From JAAYUD01 sp963676865 (GTDB lineage Bacteria; Bacteroidota; Bacteroidia; Bacteroidales; Bacteroidaceae): a stretch of 64,000 nucleotides of DNA. Both the position numbers and the translations under genes were made by a program. Shown here one piece after another: positions 1 through 8,009 of this stretch. The notes under the pieces were generated by a model, which searched no databases, was not told the DNA's origin, and was given only the letters and a program-made list of their open reading frames with translations. The stretch spans positions 2,976,001-3,040,000 of the forward strand of contig CAXXSS010000001.1 of the NCBI GenBank assembly GCA_963676865.2, given 5' to 3'. How positions within the stretch are numbered: the first letter of the stretch is position 1; each line of letters opens with the position of its first letter.

Positions 1-190
1 CTTTTAATATGAAAGAGCGTTTCTGCTCTGATTGTGAATATCATTGGTCTATTGTCGCATAATTAAAGGATCATTTTCGCAAGGACGTGTTATCAAGTGT
101 GGTCACGAGATGAATTGGGCTGGCCGATATCAGTATGCGGTTAATTTTGTTAATACTCCTTATATTGATGTTTATCTCGAAGATTTCTTT

Positions 191-254
191 AAGCAGTCAA
201 AACAGACGTCTTGTAGAAATAATTCATAAATTCTATTTTTGTGAATCTAATTTA
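191..254 (+). repeat. 64-bp direct repeat carrying a promoter, copy A
   Basis: This 64-bp stretch recurs at 11610-11673 with 61 of 64 bases identical and in the same orientation. Similarity fades just upstream (both have a cttt...aagcagtc context) and stops right after. It contains a full Bacteroides-type promoter. It sits just left of an IS66 remnant, so it may be an IS-borne promoter region, but that origin is inferred. Confidence 0.85.
211..241 (+). promoter_or_regulatory. Bacteroides-type promoter in repeat copy A
   Basis: A -33 TTG (211-213) and a -7 TATTTTTG (234-241, matching TAnnTTTG) are separated by 20 bases, the usual spacing for the primary Bacteroides sigma factor. It would start transcription near 248, reading through the IS66 remnant toward the acyltransferase at 1017. 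Confidence 0.55.
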
Positions 255-265
255 AATATCGCAAA

Positions 266-612
266 ATGAAAGAAGAGGAAGACTTCCTGAAGAGTTTAAT
301 GTGGAAAGCAGTAACTTACTTCGCTCATTACTGGAAACAGCTTTTTGCTTGTCGAAATGATGCCCGATATACCATCGACAATAGCCTTGCAGAACGCTGC
401 ATACGCCCGCTTATCTGTGAACGTAAGGTTAGTATGTTCTATGGAAGTCATGAGGGGGCAGACCTGTCTGTCGTTTACCATACCTTCGTGGAATCATGTA
501 AGTTGGCGTGCATATCATGAAGGATTATTTTGTGAAGTTCTTTGAGAGCATTGCCTCCGGAAGAACGGATTATGAGAATCTTTTGTCGACAACTATCAGA
601 TTAAAACAATAA
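266..612 (+). pseudogene. IS66-family transposase, C-terminal remnant
   Basis: The reading frame contains the conserved C-terminal region of IS66 transposases: an HYWKQL helix, then YTIDNSLAERCIRPLICERK (the D-N-x-x-AER-x-IRPL-x-x-x-RK block with the last catalytic Glu), then YGSHEGA and a TFVESCKL-like end. The first frame stops at 520. Shifting by one base near 500 restores the family's tail, which reads KFFESIASGRTDYENLL and ends at 612. The N-terminal two thirds and the partner genes tnpA and tnpB are not visible, so this is a frameshifted, truncated relic that cannot transpose. Confidence 0.85.
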
Positions 613-1016
613 TATAATCAAAAATATCGTTAATAAAAATGGACATACCTGTTTTTAAACATTGTTTTATATGGGGGATGTCAGTTTTGGCTGTTTACAG
701 ACAGATGCAACAAAGCAGCTTTTAAAGAATGGTGGGGAGGTCTGCTATTGTGTTACGACCAGATATCTTTTAATGTAAGCGTCATACCTGTGGTTATTCA
801 AGGTGTGCTATATACTGAGGCTATAATATTTTTTAGGAACAAACTTGGATATGAAATTTAGTTTTAAAGGAAGTAGATGTTCGCCTTTAATGTTTGGAAA
901 TATAAGTTTAAGTGCAAGATATCCCACATGCAGCATGGGCGTAAATTCCTGAAATGGGTAGGCACTCATGTTTTTTGCTATAAATTCTTCACAAAGGATT
1001 AATTAAATTAAAATAT
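613..1016 (+). other. Decayed coding region with one short open frame (877-1002)
   Basis: No intact gene is present. Coding-like fragments appear in different frames and are broken by stops, including GDVSFGCLQTDATKQLL near 670-720. A 41-codon frame at 877-1002 is very basic and aromatic (for example KYKFKCKISHMQHGRKFLKW) and looks like the tail of a larger enzyme. I cannot name the family. It is probably what is left of a gene displaced by the IS66 insertion. Confidence 0.35.
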
Positions 1017-1478
1017 ATGATTCACCCTTTATCTGATTGTGAAAACAAGAACATACCAGAGTCAGCGAATATCTGGCAGTTTTGTGTGATTTTTCCGAAT
1101 GCTCAAATTGGTGAGAACTGCAATATATGCTCGCATTGTCTTATAGAAAATAATGTAAAAATTGGAAACAACTGTACAGTGAAGTGTGGAGTACAACTGT
1201 GGGATGGCATAGAACTCGAGGATAATGTAATGATTGGTGCAAATACAACTTTTACAAACGACATGTATCCCAAAGCTAAGAACAAAGAATGGAAGATGTT
1301 GCGTACGAAAATATGTAAGGGCGCTTCAATTGGAGCAGGTTCAACCATTCTCCCTGGGCTAATAATTGGAGAAAATGCATTAATTGGTGCTGGTTCAGTA
1401 GTTACGAAGGACGTTCCAGCAGGTGAAATATGGGCTGGTAATCCTGCTAAATTTATAAGAAAAATAGTAGATGAATAA
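1017..1478 (+). CDS. Hexapeptide-repeat sugar N-acyltransferase (FdtC/WbbJ-like)
   Basis: This is a small left-handed beta-helix acyltransferase of 153 residues. Hexapeptide turns run through the protein (AQIGENC, VKIGNNC, NVMIGANTTF, ASIGAGSTI, GENALIGAGSVVTKDVPAG), and it ends with the usual GNPAKFIRKI cap. It has no N-terminal nucleotide-binding domain, matching FdtC/QdtC-type enzymes that acylate the 3-amino group of dTDP-3-amino-3,6-dideoxyhexoses. The following aminotransferase overlaps it by 8 bases, and FdtA-like isomerases lie 3 kb downstream, so Fuc3NAc or Qui3NAc synthesis is the natural reading. The donor is probably acetyl-CoA, but a longer acyl chain from the nearby cassette cannot be excluded. 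Confidence 0.75.
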   Translation: MIHPLSDCENKNIPESANIWQFCVIFPNAQIGENCNICSHCLIENNVKIGNNCTVKCGVQLWDGIELEDNVMIGANTTFTNDMYPKAKNKEWKMLRTKICKGASIGAGSTILPGLIIGENALIGAGSVVTKDVPAGEIWAGNPAKFIRKIVDE

Positions 1479-2610
1479 TGCACGAATTATGAATATTCCA
1501 TTTTTGTCTTTAAAAGATGTGACTGCTCTTCATGGAGCAGAAATCAATGAGGCTGTAAGCCGAGTAGTTAACGGAGGCTGGTACCTTCAAGGTAAAGAAA
1601 ACGAACAGTTCGAAAAGGACTATTCTGAGTTCATCGGTACTAAGTACACCATCGGGTGTGCCAACGGTCTTGATGCCCTTATCTGGATATTCCGTGCTTA
1701 CATCGAGATGGGTGTGATGCAACTAGGAGACGAGGTCATCGTTCCAGCTAATACCTATATCGCAACTATCATCGCTATTACTGAGAATGGCTTGGTGCCA
1801 GTTTTTGTGGAGCCAAAGGCAAACACACTGGAAATAGATGATGATAAGATTGAAGAGGTGATCACTCCAAAGACCAAGGGCATTGCTATCGTTCACCTCT
1901 ATGGTCGTAATGCCTATACCGATAAGATTGGTGTTCTCTGCAAGAAGTATAATCTGAAGCTCATTGAAGATTGCGCTCAGAGCCACGGTTGCAAACATAG
2001 CGATGGCCGTGTTACAGGCTCTATAGGTGATGCAGCTGGTCACTCCTTCTATCCCGGCAAGAATCTTGGTGCTCTTGGTGATGGTGGTGCAATGACTACA
2101 AGTGATCCTGAGCTGGCTGAAGCCGTACGTGCACTGGCCAACTATGGTAGCCAGAAGAAGTACATCTTCAAATATACCGGTCGCAACAGCCGTCTCGATG
2201 AGATTCAGGCAGCTATCCTTGATGTCAAACTGAAGCACCTTGTGGAGGACAATTCTCATCGTAAGGAGGTAGCACACTATTATTATGAGCACATCAACAA
2301 TTCGCTGATTATACTTCCCGATCTTCTTCCCGATGAGCAGAATGTCTACCATCTTTTCCCAATCATCGTAAGTAAAGGCAAGCGTGATGCACTCCATGAT
2401 TATCTTGAGCGGAACGGCGTAGGAACTGTCTGCCATTATCCTATCCCTCCACATAAGCAAGAATGCTATGTTAAAGAGATTTGGAATGTACCTCAGTTGA
2501 ACTTGCCTATTACCGAAAAATTGGCAGATGAAGAATTAAGTTTACCTATCGGCCCTGTTATTACCATGAAAGAGGTAAAACAAGTCATTGAATTGATTAA
2601 TAAATTCTGA
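1471..2610 (+). CDS. DegT/DnrJ/EryC1 sugar aminotransferase (FdtB/QdtB-like)
   Basis: PLP-dependent type I fold aminotransferase of 379 residues. The Schiff-base lysine is K197 in HSFYPGKNLGALGDGGAM, the cofactor-binding Asp/Gln lie in IEDCAQSHG, and the N-terminal CANGLDAL loop binds phosphate. The SFYPxKNLGALGDGG form of the lysine motif is typical of enzymes aminating 3-keto-6-deoxyhexoses (FdtB, QdtB, DesV types). A second ATG at 1489 gives MNIPFLSLKDV, closer to usual family starts, and removes the overlap with the acyltransferase, so the start is uncertain. Expected role: convert the dTDP-3-keto sugar made by the FdtA-like isomerases to the 3-amino sugar. Confidence 0.85.
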   Translation: MNNARIMNIPFLSLKDVTALHGAEINEAVSRVVNGGWYLQGKENEQFEKDYSEFIGTKYTIGCANGLDALIWIFRAYIEMGVMQLGDEVIVPANTYIATIIAITENGLVPVFVEPKANTLEIDDDKIEEVITPKTKGIAIVHLYGRNAYTDKIGVLCKKYNLKLIEDCAQSHGCKHSDGRVTGSIGDAAGHSFYPGKNLGALGDGGAMTTSDPELAEAVRALANYGSQKKYIFKYTGRNSRLDEIQAAILDVKLKHLVEDNSHRKEVAHYYYEHINNSLIILPDLLPDEQNVYHLFPIIVSKGKRDALHDYLERNGVGTVCHYPIPPHKQECYVKEIWNVPQLNLPITEKLADEELSLPIGPVITMKEVKQVIELINKF

Positions 2611-2615
2611 ATATT

Positions 2616-3839
2616 ATGAAAAAACGAATTTGGATAGTCAACTATTATACTGGCAGTCCAAATGCGAGTTCCAACCCAAGATATCTTGAGCTAGGTAAGC
2701 ATTTTATGGCGGCAGGTTATGATGTTATTACATTTAACTCCACCATGTGTGAACCTCAAGAATCAAATGAAGATTTTGTAGAACGCCAATATGAGAGCTA
2801 TCGCTTTATACACGTTAAATCACCTAAATATAAAGGGAACGGATTAAAACGCATGTATAGTATTTTTGCCTTTGCTTGGAAGTTATTCATGAATTGCAAA
2901 AAATTTGACAATCCAAATGTTGTTCTCCATAACATCCATACTCCTTTCGACTATCCCATTGTCTGGATGGCAAAGCGCTTGAAAGCCAAATACATCGCTG
3001 AAGCATGGGATTTATGGCCAGAAGATTTCGTGACTTTCGGTTTGGTTTCACGTAGTAATCCTGCTTTAAATCTATTCTATTATATAGAAAAGCATCTGTA
3101 TTATAATGCCGATGAGATGATTTTTACTTTTGAAGGCATATATGATTATTTAAAAAAGAAAGGTTGGACAAAAGAGCAAGGTGGGAAAATTGATCTAAAT
3201 AAAGTACACTATATTAATAATGGCATAGATTTGGAGCAATTTGACAAGGATAAAGTTGCTTATCCAAGGAATGATGAAGATATCAATGATCCGACAACAA
3301 TCAAAATAATATACCTTGGTTCTATTCGTTTGGTCAATGATGTGAAGCAGATTGTGGATGCGGCAGCTATGCTGAAGAAAGATCCTCGATACCGATTCTT
3401 CATTTATGGCGATGGCAAGGATAGAGATTTTCTCGAACAATTCGTAAAGGATAGTCATATTGATAATGTTGTGTTCAAAGAAAAAAAAATTCCTCTTTGT
3501 GAAGTAGCGTGGGTCGTATCTCAAGCCAAAGTTAACATTATGAACTATGAAAAAGGGTTTGGTCATGTTGGAGTTAGTTCAGGAAAATTATGGCAATACC
3601 TTGCAGCTGGTAAACCGATTGTTTGTAATATTAATATTGCTTATGATGATGTGATTACAAAGAATAATTTAGGTGTTGCTCGTGATATTTATTCTGCAGA
3701 AGAATATGCCGCAGAGATAAAAAAATATGCAGAACAACCCCAAAATGAATATTTAGAAATGTGTGCTCGAGTAAGAAAAATAGCTGAGGAATTCGACTAT
3801 GAAAAATTGGCAGCACGCGAATTAGAGGTAATAGACTGA
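2616..3839 (+). CDS. Glycosyltransferase family 4 (GT-B)
   Basis: A 407-residue GT-B glycosyltransferase. The N-terminal domain starts KKRIWIVNYYTGSPN and includes the WbuB-type SNPRYLELGKHF segment. The C-terminal domain starts near residue 235 with IIYLGSIR and has the donor-site loop GVSSGKLWQYLAAGKPIV in place of the classical EX7E. There is no signal peptide, so it is cytoplasmic and probably membrane-associated. It follows the aminotransferase by 5 bases, in the same operon. It likely adds one sugar to the lipid-linked repeat unit; donor and acceptor cannot be told from sequence. It is the only glycosyltransferase gene intact in this window besides the initiating enzyme. Confidence 0.85.
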   Translation: MKKRIWIVNYYTGSPNASSNPRYLELGKHFMAAGYDVITFNSTMCEPQESNEDFVERQYESYRFIHVKSPKYKGNGLKRMYSIFAFAWKLFMNCKKFDNPNVVLHNIHTPFDYPIVWMAKRLKAKYIAEAWDLWPEDFVTFGLVSRSNPALNLFYYIEKHLYYNADEMIFTFEGIYDYLKKKGWTKEQGGKIDLNKVHYINNGIDLEQFDKDKVAYPRNDEDINDPTTIKIIYLGSIRLVNDVKQIVDAAAMLKKDPRYRFFIYGDGKDRDFLEQFVKDSHIDNVVFKEKKIPLCEVAWVVSQAKVNIMNYEKGFGHVGVSSGKLWQYLAAGKPIVCNINIAYDDVITKNNLGVARDIYSAEEYAAEIKKYAEQPQNEYLEMCARVRKIAEEFDYEKLAARELEVID

Positions 3840-4584
3840 TGCAGAAAGAATTGTTTTTATTCCTATGAATGGAGCCTCATATCACTTTTTTTAAGTGAAG
3901 TAGATTGTACAGTTTTGTAAGTTTTTCCAATGGTCTGTGGAAGGGGGGATCTCTGATAGAGATAATGTATTCACGATGAATTTTGATTGAAATACAATAT
4001 CAAAATGGACTTACTGATGGATTGGTTAAGGGAAACCGTTTCTTTGGAGGAAGGAAATAGGCAACAGAAGTGTGTTATGACAGAACTATGGGTAATTTTG
4101 TTGAGGAGGCATTTATTGTTATGGTTATGAAAGATTTCCATTACTATTTAAACTATCTTCATTGAGCAATAGGTGGATACTGGTATGTGTTCGATATTTA
4201 TAAAAGAGGAAATGAACTTTCTGCAAAATATGGAGCCGTTGTCGATATAAGTTGGTATAAGCATTAGTAAATGCATTACAAGGGTAAGGTGTTTGAAAAA
4301 CATATCGCAGTTCATCAATTAGGAGTGTAAATTGACAATACTAAGATCACAACTTTAAGCAACTATTTCTCCTTCGATAAAGGCTTTGTGTTTGGTAGTA
4401 ATGAAGGATGTTAGCACAACAAGCTATATCGCATTAATCGATATGTTCAAATATAGGTGGAAGTGCAAAGAAAGGATATATACCAATACAGCATATGCAG
4501 ATAACTATATCTGTATGCAACAGGATTCCCATACCGTACCGAATAAATTCAAACTTCATTCATGGCAATTAAATTCTATTAATT
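3840..4584 (+). other. Intergenic decay, remnant of a lost glycan gene
   Basis: No intact gene lies in these 745 bases. Fragments in shifting frames look coding, for example RGNELSAKYGAVVDISWYK near 4210-4262 followed by KVFEKHIAVHQLGV and DNTKITTLSNYFSFDKGFVFG. The order K-x-G-x-x-V-DISWYK followed by an ExxxxxLG-type segment faintly resembles GT11 alpha-1,2-fucosyltransferases, but this is a guess from short segments. Multiple in-frame stops show it is not functional. Confidence 0.3.
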
Positions 4585-5001
4585 ATGACAATAAAAGATG
4601 TTAAAATAGTACAGCTTCCACGGTTTAATGATCCGAGAGGAAACTTGTCCTTTGTTGAGCAACTGAACCATATTCCTTTTGAAATCAAACGAATCTATTG
4701 GATATATGATGTTCCTGGTGGTGAATGTCGTGGCGGCCATGCTTACATTAATACAGAGGAGTTTATTGTTGCTCTCTCTGGCGGGTTTGATGTGACTGTA
4801 GATGACGGAAATGAAAATAAGACGTTCACGCTAAACAGATCTTATTATGGCTTGTATATTCCAAAAGGACTATGGCGCGAGATGGAGAACTTCTCCACTA
4901 ATTCTTTTGCTCTTGAATTCGCTTCAACAAAATATGACGAAGAGGATTATATTCGTGATTATGAAAAATACAAAAAAATGATGTTCAATGGAGAAATGTA
5001 G
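4585..5001 (+). CDS. WxcM/FdtA-like cupin, dTDP-4-keto-6-deoxyglucose 3,4-ketoisomerase family (altered active site)
   Basis: A single-domain cupin of 138 residues with the family hallmarks: DPRGNLSFVE, IKRIYWIYDVPGGE, RGGHA, ALSGGFDVTVDDG and GLYIPKGLWREMENFS. It belongs with FdtA/QdtA, which move the keto group of dTDP-4-keto-6-deoxyglucose from C4 to C3. FdtA uses two active-site histidines in an HxH motif (His49 and His51, from memory). Here the motif reads H52-A-Y54, so the second His is replaced by Tyr. The next gene, overlapping by 14 bases, is a paralogue with intact HAH. This copy may be a non-catalytic partner or have a changed specificity. Confidence 0.85.
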   Translation: MTIKDVKIVQLPRFNDPRGNLSFVEQLNHIPFEIKRIYWIYDVPGGECRGGHAYINTEEFIVALSGGFDVTVDDGNENKTFTLNRSYYGLYIPKGLWREMENFSTNSFALEFASTKYDEEDYIRDYEKYKKMMFNGEM

Positions 5002-5425
5002 TGTTTTCGATTGTTCTATGGTGGAACTTGATAAGCATCACAGCAACCGCAAGGGAAACTTGACTGTTGTAGAAAATGGAGAGACGTTGCCATTTGATGT
5101 GAAGAGGGTATATTACCTTTATGATGTTCCCGGCGGAGAGGAAAGAGGGTCTCATGCCCATATAGGTTTGAACCAGCTAATAATTGCTGCTTCCGGTTCT
5201 TTTACAGTAACACTTGATGATGGTAAATGCAAGCGCTCATTTTTTCTGAACTGTCCATATCAGGGGCTATACGTCAAACCTGGAATGTGGCGTGATTTGA
5301 ACGACTTCTCTTCTGGTGCTGTCTGTATGGTATTGGCGTCTGATGTCTATAGGGCTGATGATTACATAAGAGACTATGATAAATTCCTTACGTTCCGTGG
5401 AGTTGAAAAACAACTGATAGACTAA
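4988..5425 (+). CDS. FdtA/QdtA-like dTDP-4-keto-6-deoxyglucose 3,4-ketoisomerase
   Basis: A 145-residue cupin paralogous to the gene it overlaps by 14 bases. It has RKGNLTVVE, VKRVYYLYDVPGGEERGSHAH, AASGSFTVTLDDG and GLYVKPGMWRDLNDFS. The catalytic pair His56-Ala-His58 is intact, so this is the copy expected to catalyse isomerisation to the 3-keto sugar. The product would feed the FdtB-like aminotransferase at 1471 and the acyltransferase at 1017, giving dTDP-Fuc3N or Qui3N derivatives. The sequence does not show which epimer forms. RmlA and RmlB, needed for the substrate, are not in the window. Confidence 0.88.
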   Translation: MEKCSVFDCSMVELDKHHSNRKGNLTVVENGETLPFDVKRVYYLYDVPGGEERGSHAHIGLNQLIIAASGSFTVTLDDGKCKRSFFLNCPYQGLYVKPGMWRDLNDFSSGAVCMVLASDVYRADDYIRDYDKFLTFRGVEKQLID

Positions 5426-5508
5426 CTACTGTGTTATGTGAATAGCAGATTTCTGGTTTACATATGATGAAGCATTTCAATCGCATATTCCATTATTAAA
5501 TAATTCTT

Positions 5509-6153
5509 ATGTACAAATTTCTAAAAAGACTCATAGGTTTCATTGGAGCCTTATGTGGTATTTTTTTGTTGTCGCCAATCTTTATTATTGTTACCATCTG
5601 GCTTCATTTTGCAAATAAAGGTGCAGGCGCATTTTTCGTTCAGAAGCGGCTAGGATTGAATGGTAAAATTTTTAAAGTTATTAAGTTTAAAACAATGACG
5701 GATGAGTGTGATTCTGAAGGAAAATTACTTCCGGATGATGTTCGTTTGACAAAAATTGGTAAATTTGTACGTTCAACGAGTATTGATGAATTGCCACAGT
5801 TAATCAATGTACTAAAAGGAGATATGGCTTTGATTGGTCCGCGACCTTTAACACCTGCGTATTTAGAAGTATTCTCTCCTGAGCAGTTAAGGCGAATGGA
5901 GGTCAGACCTGGTATATCAGGTTGGGCTCAGGTTCACGGACGTCAACGTTGTATGCTCAGTAAGAAATTTGAATATGATGTTTGGTATGTTGACCATTAT
6001 TCACTATGGTTGGATATAAAGATCCTTTTTATGACAATAGTGAATATCATTCAGCAAAAAGATATTGGAGATGGTAGTGCAAACTTTGAAGCTTGGGATG
6101 ATTTGGGCTTTCTTAAGAAGTTTGAAGAATTGAAAAAAAATGGCGAAATATAA
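5509..6153 (+). CDS. PglC-type initiating phosphoglycosyltransferase (bacterial sugar transferase)
   Basis: At 214 residues this is the minimal monotopic form: one re-entrant hydrophobic helix (about residues 8-33) and the catalytic domain, without the five-helix N-terminus of WbaP/WcaJ. Family motifs are FFVQKRLGLNGKIFKVIKFKTM, RSTSIDELPQL, GDMALIGPRPL and RPGISGWAQVHGR. The catalytic Asp93-Glu94 dyad falls at the same positions as I recall for Campylobacter PglC. It should transfer a phosphosugar from a UDP-diaminosugar to undecaprenyl phosphate, starting the repeat unit. The adjacent PglD-like gene overlaps by one base (taATGA), indicating a UDP-bacillosamine-type substrate. Confidence 0.9.
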   Translation: MYKFLKRLIGFIGALCGIFLLSPIFIIVTIWLHFANKGAGAFFVQKRLGLNGKIFKVIKFKTMTDECDSEGKLLPDDVRLTKIGKFVRSTSIDELPQLINVLKGDMALIGPRPLTPAYLEVFSPEQLRRMEVRPGISGWAQVHGRQRCMLSKKFEYDVWYVDHYSLWLDIKILFMTIVNIIQQKDIGDGSANFEAWDDLGFLKKFEELKKNGEI

Positions 6154-6788
6154 TGAATAAATTGATTATTATTGGTGGTGGAGGTATGGGTAAGGAGGTC
6201 TTTTATACCGCTAAGAATTCTATCGGGTATGGGACAGAATTTGTGATAAAAGGATTTTTGGATGACAATATTCATTCTTTAGATGCATTTATCGGGTATC
6301 CTCCAGTTCTTGATACTATTCATAATTATCAGCCACAACCCGATGATGTTTTTACTTGTTCAATAGGGAATGTGCATACAAAAAAAAAATTATGTGAAAT
6401 CATTAAATCTAAAGGAGGAAAATTCCAGACACTTATCTTTAATAATGTACAGTTGCGTGAAAATGTAAAAATAGGTGAGGGATGCATTATCGACAGTTAT
6501 GCACATATTGGTTCTGATGTTGTAATTGGAGAAAATTGTCTAATTCAGGCTTTTGCTTGTGTGGCACATGATTGTATAATTGGCGATTATTCTAGATTGG
6601 ATGTTCGTACACTCATAGTTGGTAGCGTTATTGTTGGTAATAATGTTACTATCCATACTAATGCTGTTGTAAGCCATAAAGTAGTCCTCGAAGATGATTC
6701 GACAGTGGCTGCTATGAGCTTTGTTATTAGGAAAGTTAAGTTTGGGACAACCGTAATGGGAAACCCTGCAAAGAGATTAGATTATTGA
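6153..6788 (+). CDS. PglD/NeuD-like UDP-amino-sugar N-acyltransferase
   Basis: 211 residues: an N-terminal Rossmann-like sugar-nucleotide domain (LIIIGGGGMGKEV) followed by a left-handed beta-helix from about residue 105 (VKIGEGCIID, VVIGENCLIQ, CIIGDYS, VIVGNNVTI) and the GNPAKRLDY cap. The presumed catalytic His139 is in CVAHDCIIGDY. PglD acetylates the 4-amino group of UDP-QuiNAc4N. The next turn reads SRLDVRTLIVGSV rather than the His-containing, glycine-rich form usual in acetyl-CoA users (from memory), so the acyl pocket may differ. It sits directly before the acyl-chain cassette, which suggests the donor may be a hydroxyacyl-ACP instead of acetyl-CoA. That donor assignment is inference. 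Confidence 0.85.
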   Translation: MNKLIIIGGGGMGKEVFYTAKNSIGYGTEFVIKGFLDDNIHSLDAFIGYPPVLDTIHNYQPQPDDVFTCSIGNVHTKKKLCEIIKSKGGKFQTLIFNNVQLRENVKIGEGCIIDSYAHIGSDVVIGENCLIQAFACVAHDCIIGDYSRLDVRTLIVGSVIVGNNVTIHTNAVVSHKVVLEDDSTVAAMSFVIRKVKFGTTVMGNPAKRLDY

Positions 6789-6797
6789 TTTAATTAT

Positions 6798-7736
6798 ATG
6801 AGTAAAGCATTTATTTTCCCTGGTCAAGGTTGCCAGAAGAAGGGAATGGGTAAAGATTTGTATGACCAGTTTTCAAAAGCTAAAAAGCTTTTTGAGAGGG
6901 CAAATGAATTCCTTGGCAGGAAGATTACTGATGTAATGTTCTTTGGCGATGAGGAAGATTTGATGGAAACCAAAAATACTCAGCCTTCTGTATTTGTGTA
7001 TGAGTGTATTTTGTCTATGTGTCAGGATGATGTGAAACCAGATGTTGTAGCTGGACATTCATTAGGTGAATTTGCTGCTCTTGTAGTGAATGGTACAATT
7101 AGTTTTGAAGATGGTCTGAATTTAGTTCTTAGCCGTGCTTTGATTGGACAGAAAGCTTGTGAAAAATACCCTACTGGTATGGGAGCGGTTATTGGATTAC
7201 CTGATGAATATGTAGCAAAGCGTATCAAAGAGATTTGGGATGAGAGTGGAGAACCTATTTTCTTTGCCAACTATAATGGCCCTGGACAAGTTGTTATTTC
7301 TGGCTCGCGTAAAGGCGTAAGAATGGCTTGTAAGGCATTTATGAAAGAAGGAGCTAAAAAAGCTGTTCCTTTGGCCATTGGTGGTAGTTTTCATACTCCT
7401 TATATGGATGAGGCCAGTGTGGAATTGGGCGAAATTATCAAAGGAACAAAGTTCAACATGCCTTCGATTCCTATCTATCAGTGTGTAGATGCGCTTCCTC
7501 ATACAGATCCAGAAGAAATTAAGAATAATTTGATTCAGCATATTACTCATCCTGTGTTGTGGACTGAGATGACTCACAATATGGCGAAAGATGGTGTGAC
7601 TGATTTCTATGAAGTGGGTACTGACGATACCCTTGAAAAGATTGTTCGTAGAATGTACCCTGATCTTCATCAGCAATCACTGCTTGATGTTCCATCATAC
7701 GCTGGTAAGGTGAAAAATTACAAAATTGTAAAATAA
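6798..7736 (+). CDS. Malonyl-CoA:ACP transacylase (FabD-like), locus-specific copy
   Basis: 312 residues with the full malonyltransferase fold. Visible motifs: FIFPGQGCQKKGMG, TQPSVFVYE, nucleophile Ser88 in GHSLGEF, the malonate-binding Arg113 in LSRALIG, and catalytic His199 in GGSFHTPYM. The length equals that of FabD. It should load malonyl groups from CoA onto the ACP encoded 43 bases downstream. A housekeeping FabD is expected elsewhere in the genome, so this copy is dedicated to the cassette (MAT, ACP, KR, two KS III, hydrolase) within the glycan locus. Base composition and codon use match the neighbouring glycan genes. Confidence 0.9.
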   Translation: MSKAFIFPGQGCQKKGMGKDLYDQFSKAKKLFERANEFLGRKITDVMFFGDEEDLMETKNTQPSVFVYECILSMCQDDVKPDVVAGHSLGEFAALVVNGTISFEDGLNLVLSRALIGQKACEKYPTGMGAVIGLPDEYVAKRIKEIWDESGEPIFFANYNGPGQVVISGSRKGVRMACKAFMKEGAKKAVPLAIGGSFHTPYMDEASVELGEIIKGTKFNMPSIPIYQCVDALPHTDPEEIKNNLIQHITHPVLWTEMTHNMAKDGVTDFYEVGTDDTLEKIVRRMYPDLHQQSLLDVPSYAGKVKNYKIVK

Positions 7737-7779
7737 AAAGAATAAGTATCTGCTATTTAATTATAAAAATTTAAACATT

Positions 7780-8007
7780 ATGACACTTGAAGAATTTGTA
7801 CAAAGATTTGCAGAAGAGTTTGATGAAACTCCAGTAGAGCAGTTTACTGCTGACACAAAGTTTAAAAGCCTTGATGAGTGGGGTTCACTTGCAGCTCTTT
7901 CAATTATTGCTATGGTTGATGAAGAATTTGAAAAGAGAATTACTGGTGCAGACATTCGTAGCTGCGAAACCATCAAGGCATTGTATAACCTTATAATGTC
8001 AAAGTAA
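7780..8007 (+). CDS. Acyl carrier protein, cassette-specific
   Basis: A 75-residue acidic four-helix carrier protein. The phosphopantetheine attachment site is probably Ser36 in LDEWGSLAAL. The usual DSL triad is here GSL, and the preceding LDEW resembles polyketide-type and sugar-locus ACPs more than fatty-acid AcpP. It starts 43 bases after the malonyl transacylase, and the ketoreductase begins 3 bases after its stop, so the three are co-translated. It should carry the growing acyl chain between MAT, the KS III enzymes and the ketoreductase. A phosphopantetheinyl transferase is not encoded nearby. Confidence 0.88.
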   Translation: MTLEEFVQRFAEEFDETPVEQFTADTKFKSLDEWGSLAALSIIAMVDEEFEKRITGADIRSCETIKALYNLIMSK

Positions 8008-8009
8008 AG

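Noticed and set aside
44..229. 61-codon plus-strand frame at the left edge
   Set aside because: No recognised family, and its 3' end runs into the 64-bp promoter repeat. It may be part of the decayed region but does not merit a gene call.
1723..2460. 245-codon open frame on the minus strand
   Set aside because: It is fully contained in the well-supported DegT aminotransferase gene on the plus strand, has no recognisable motifs, and is explained by that gene's codon pattern.
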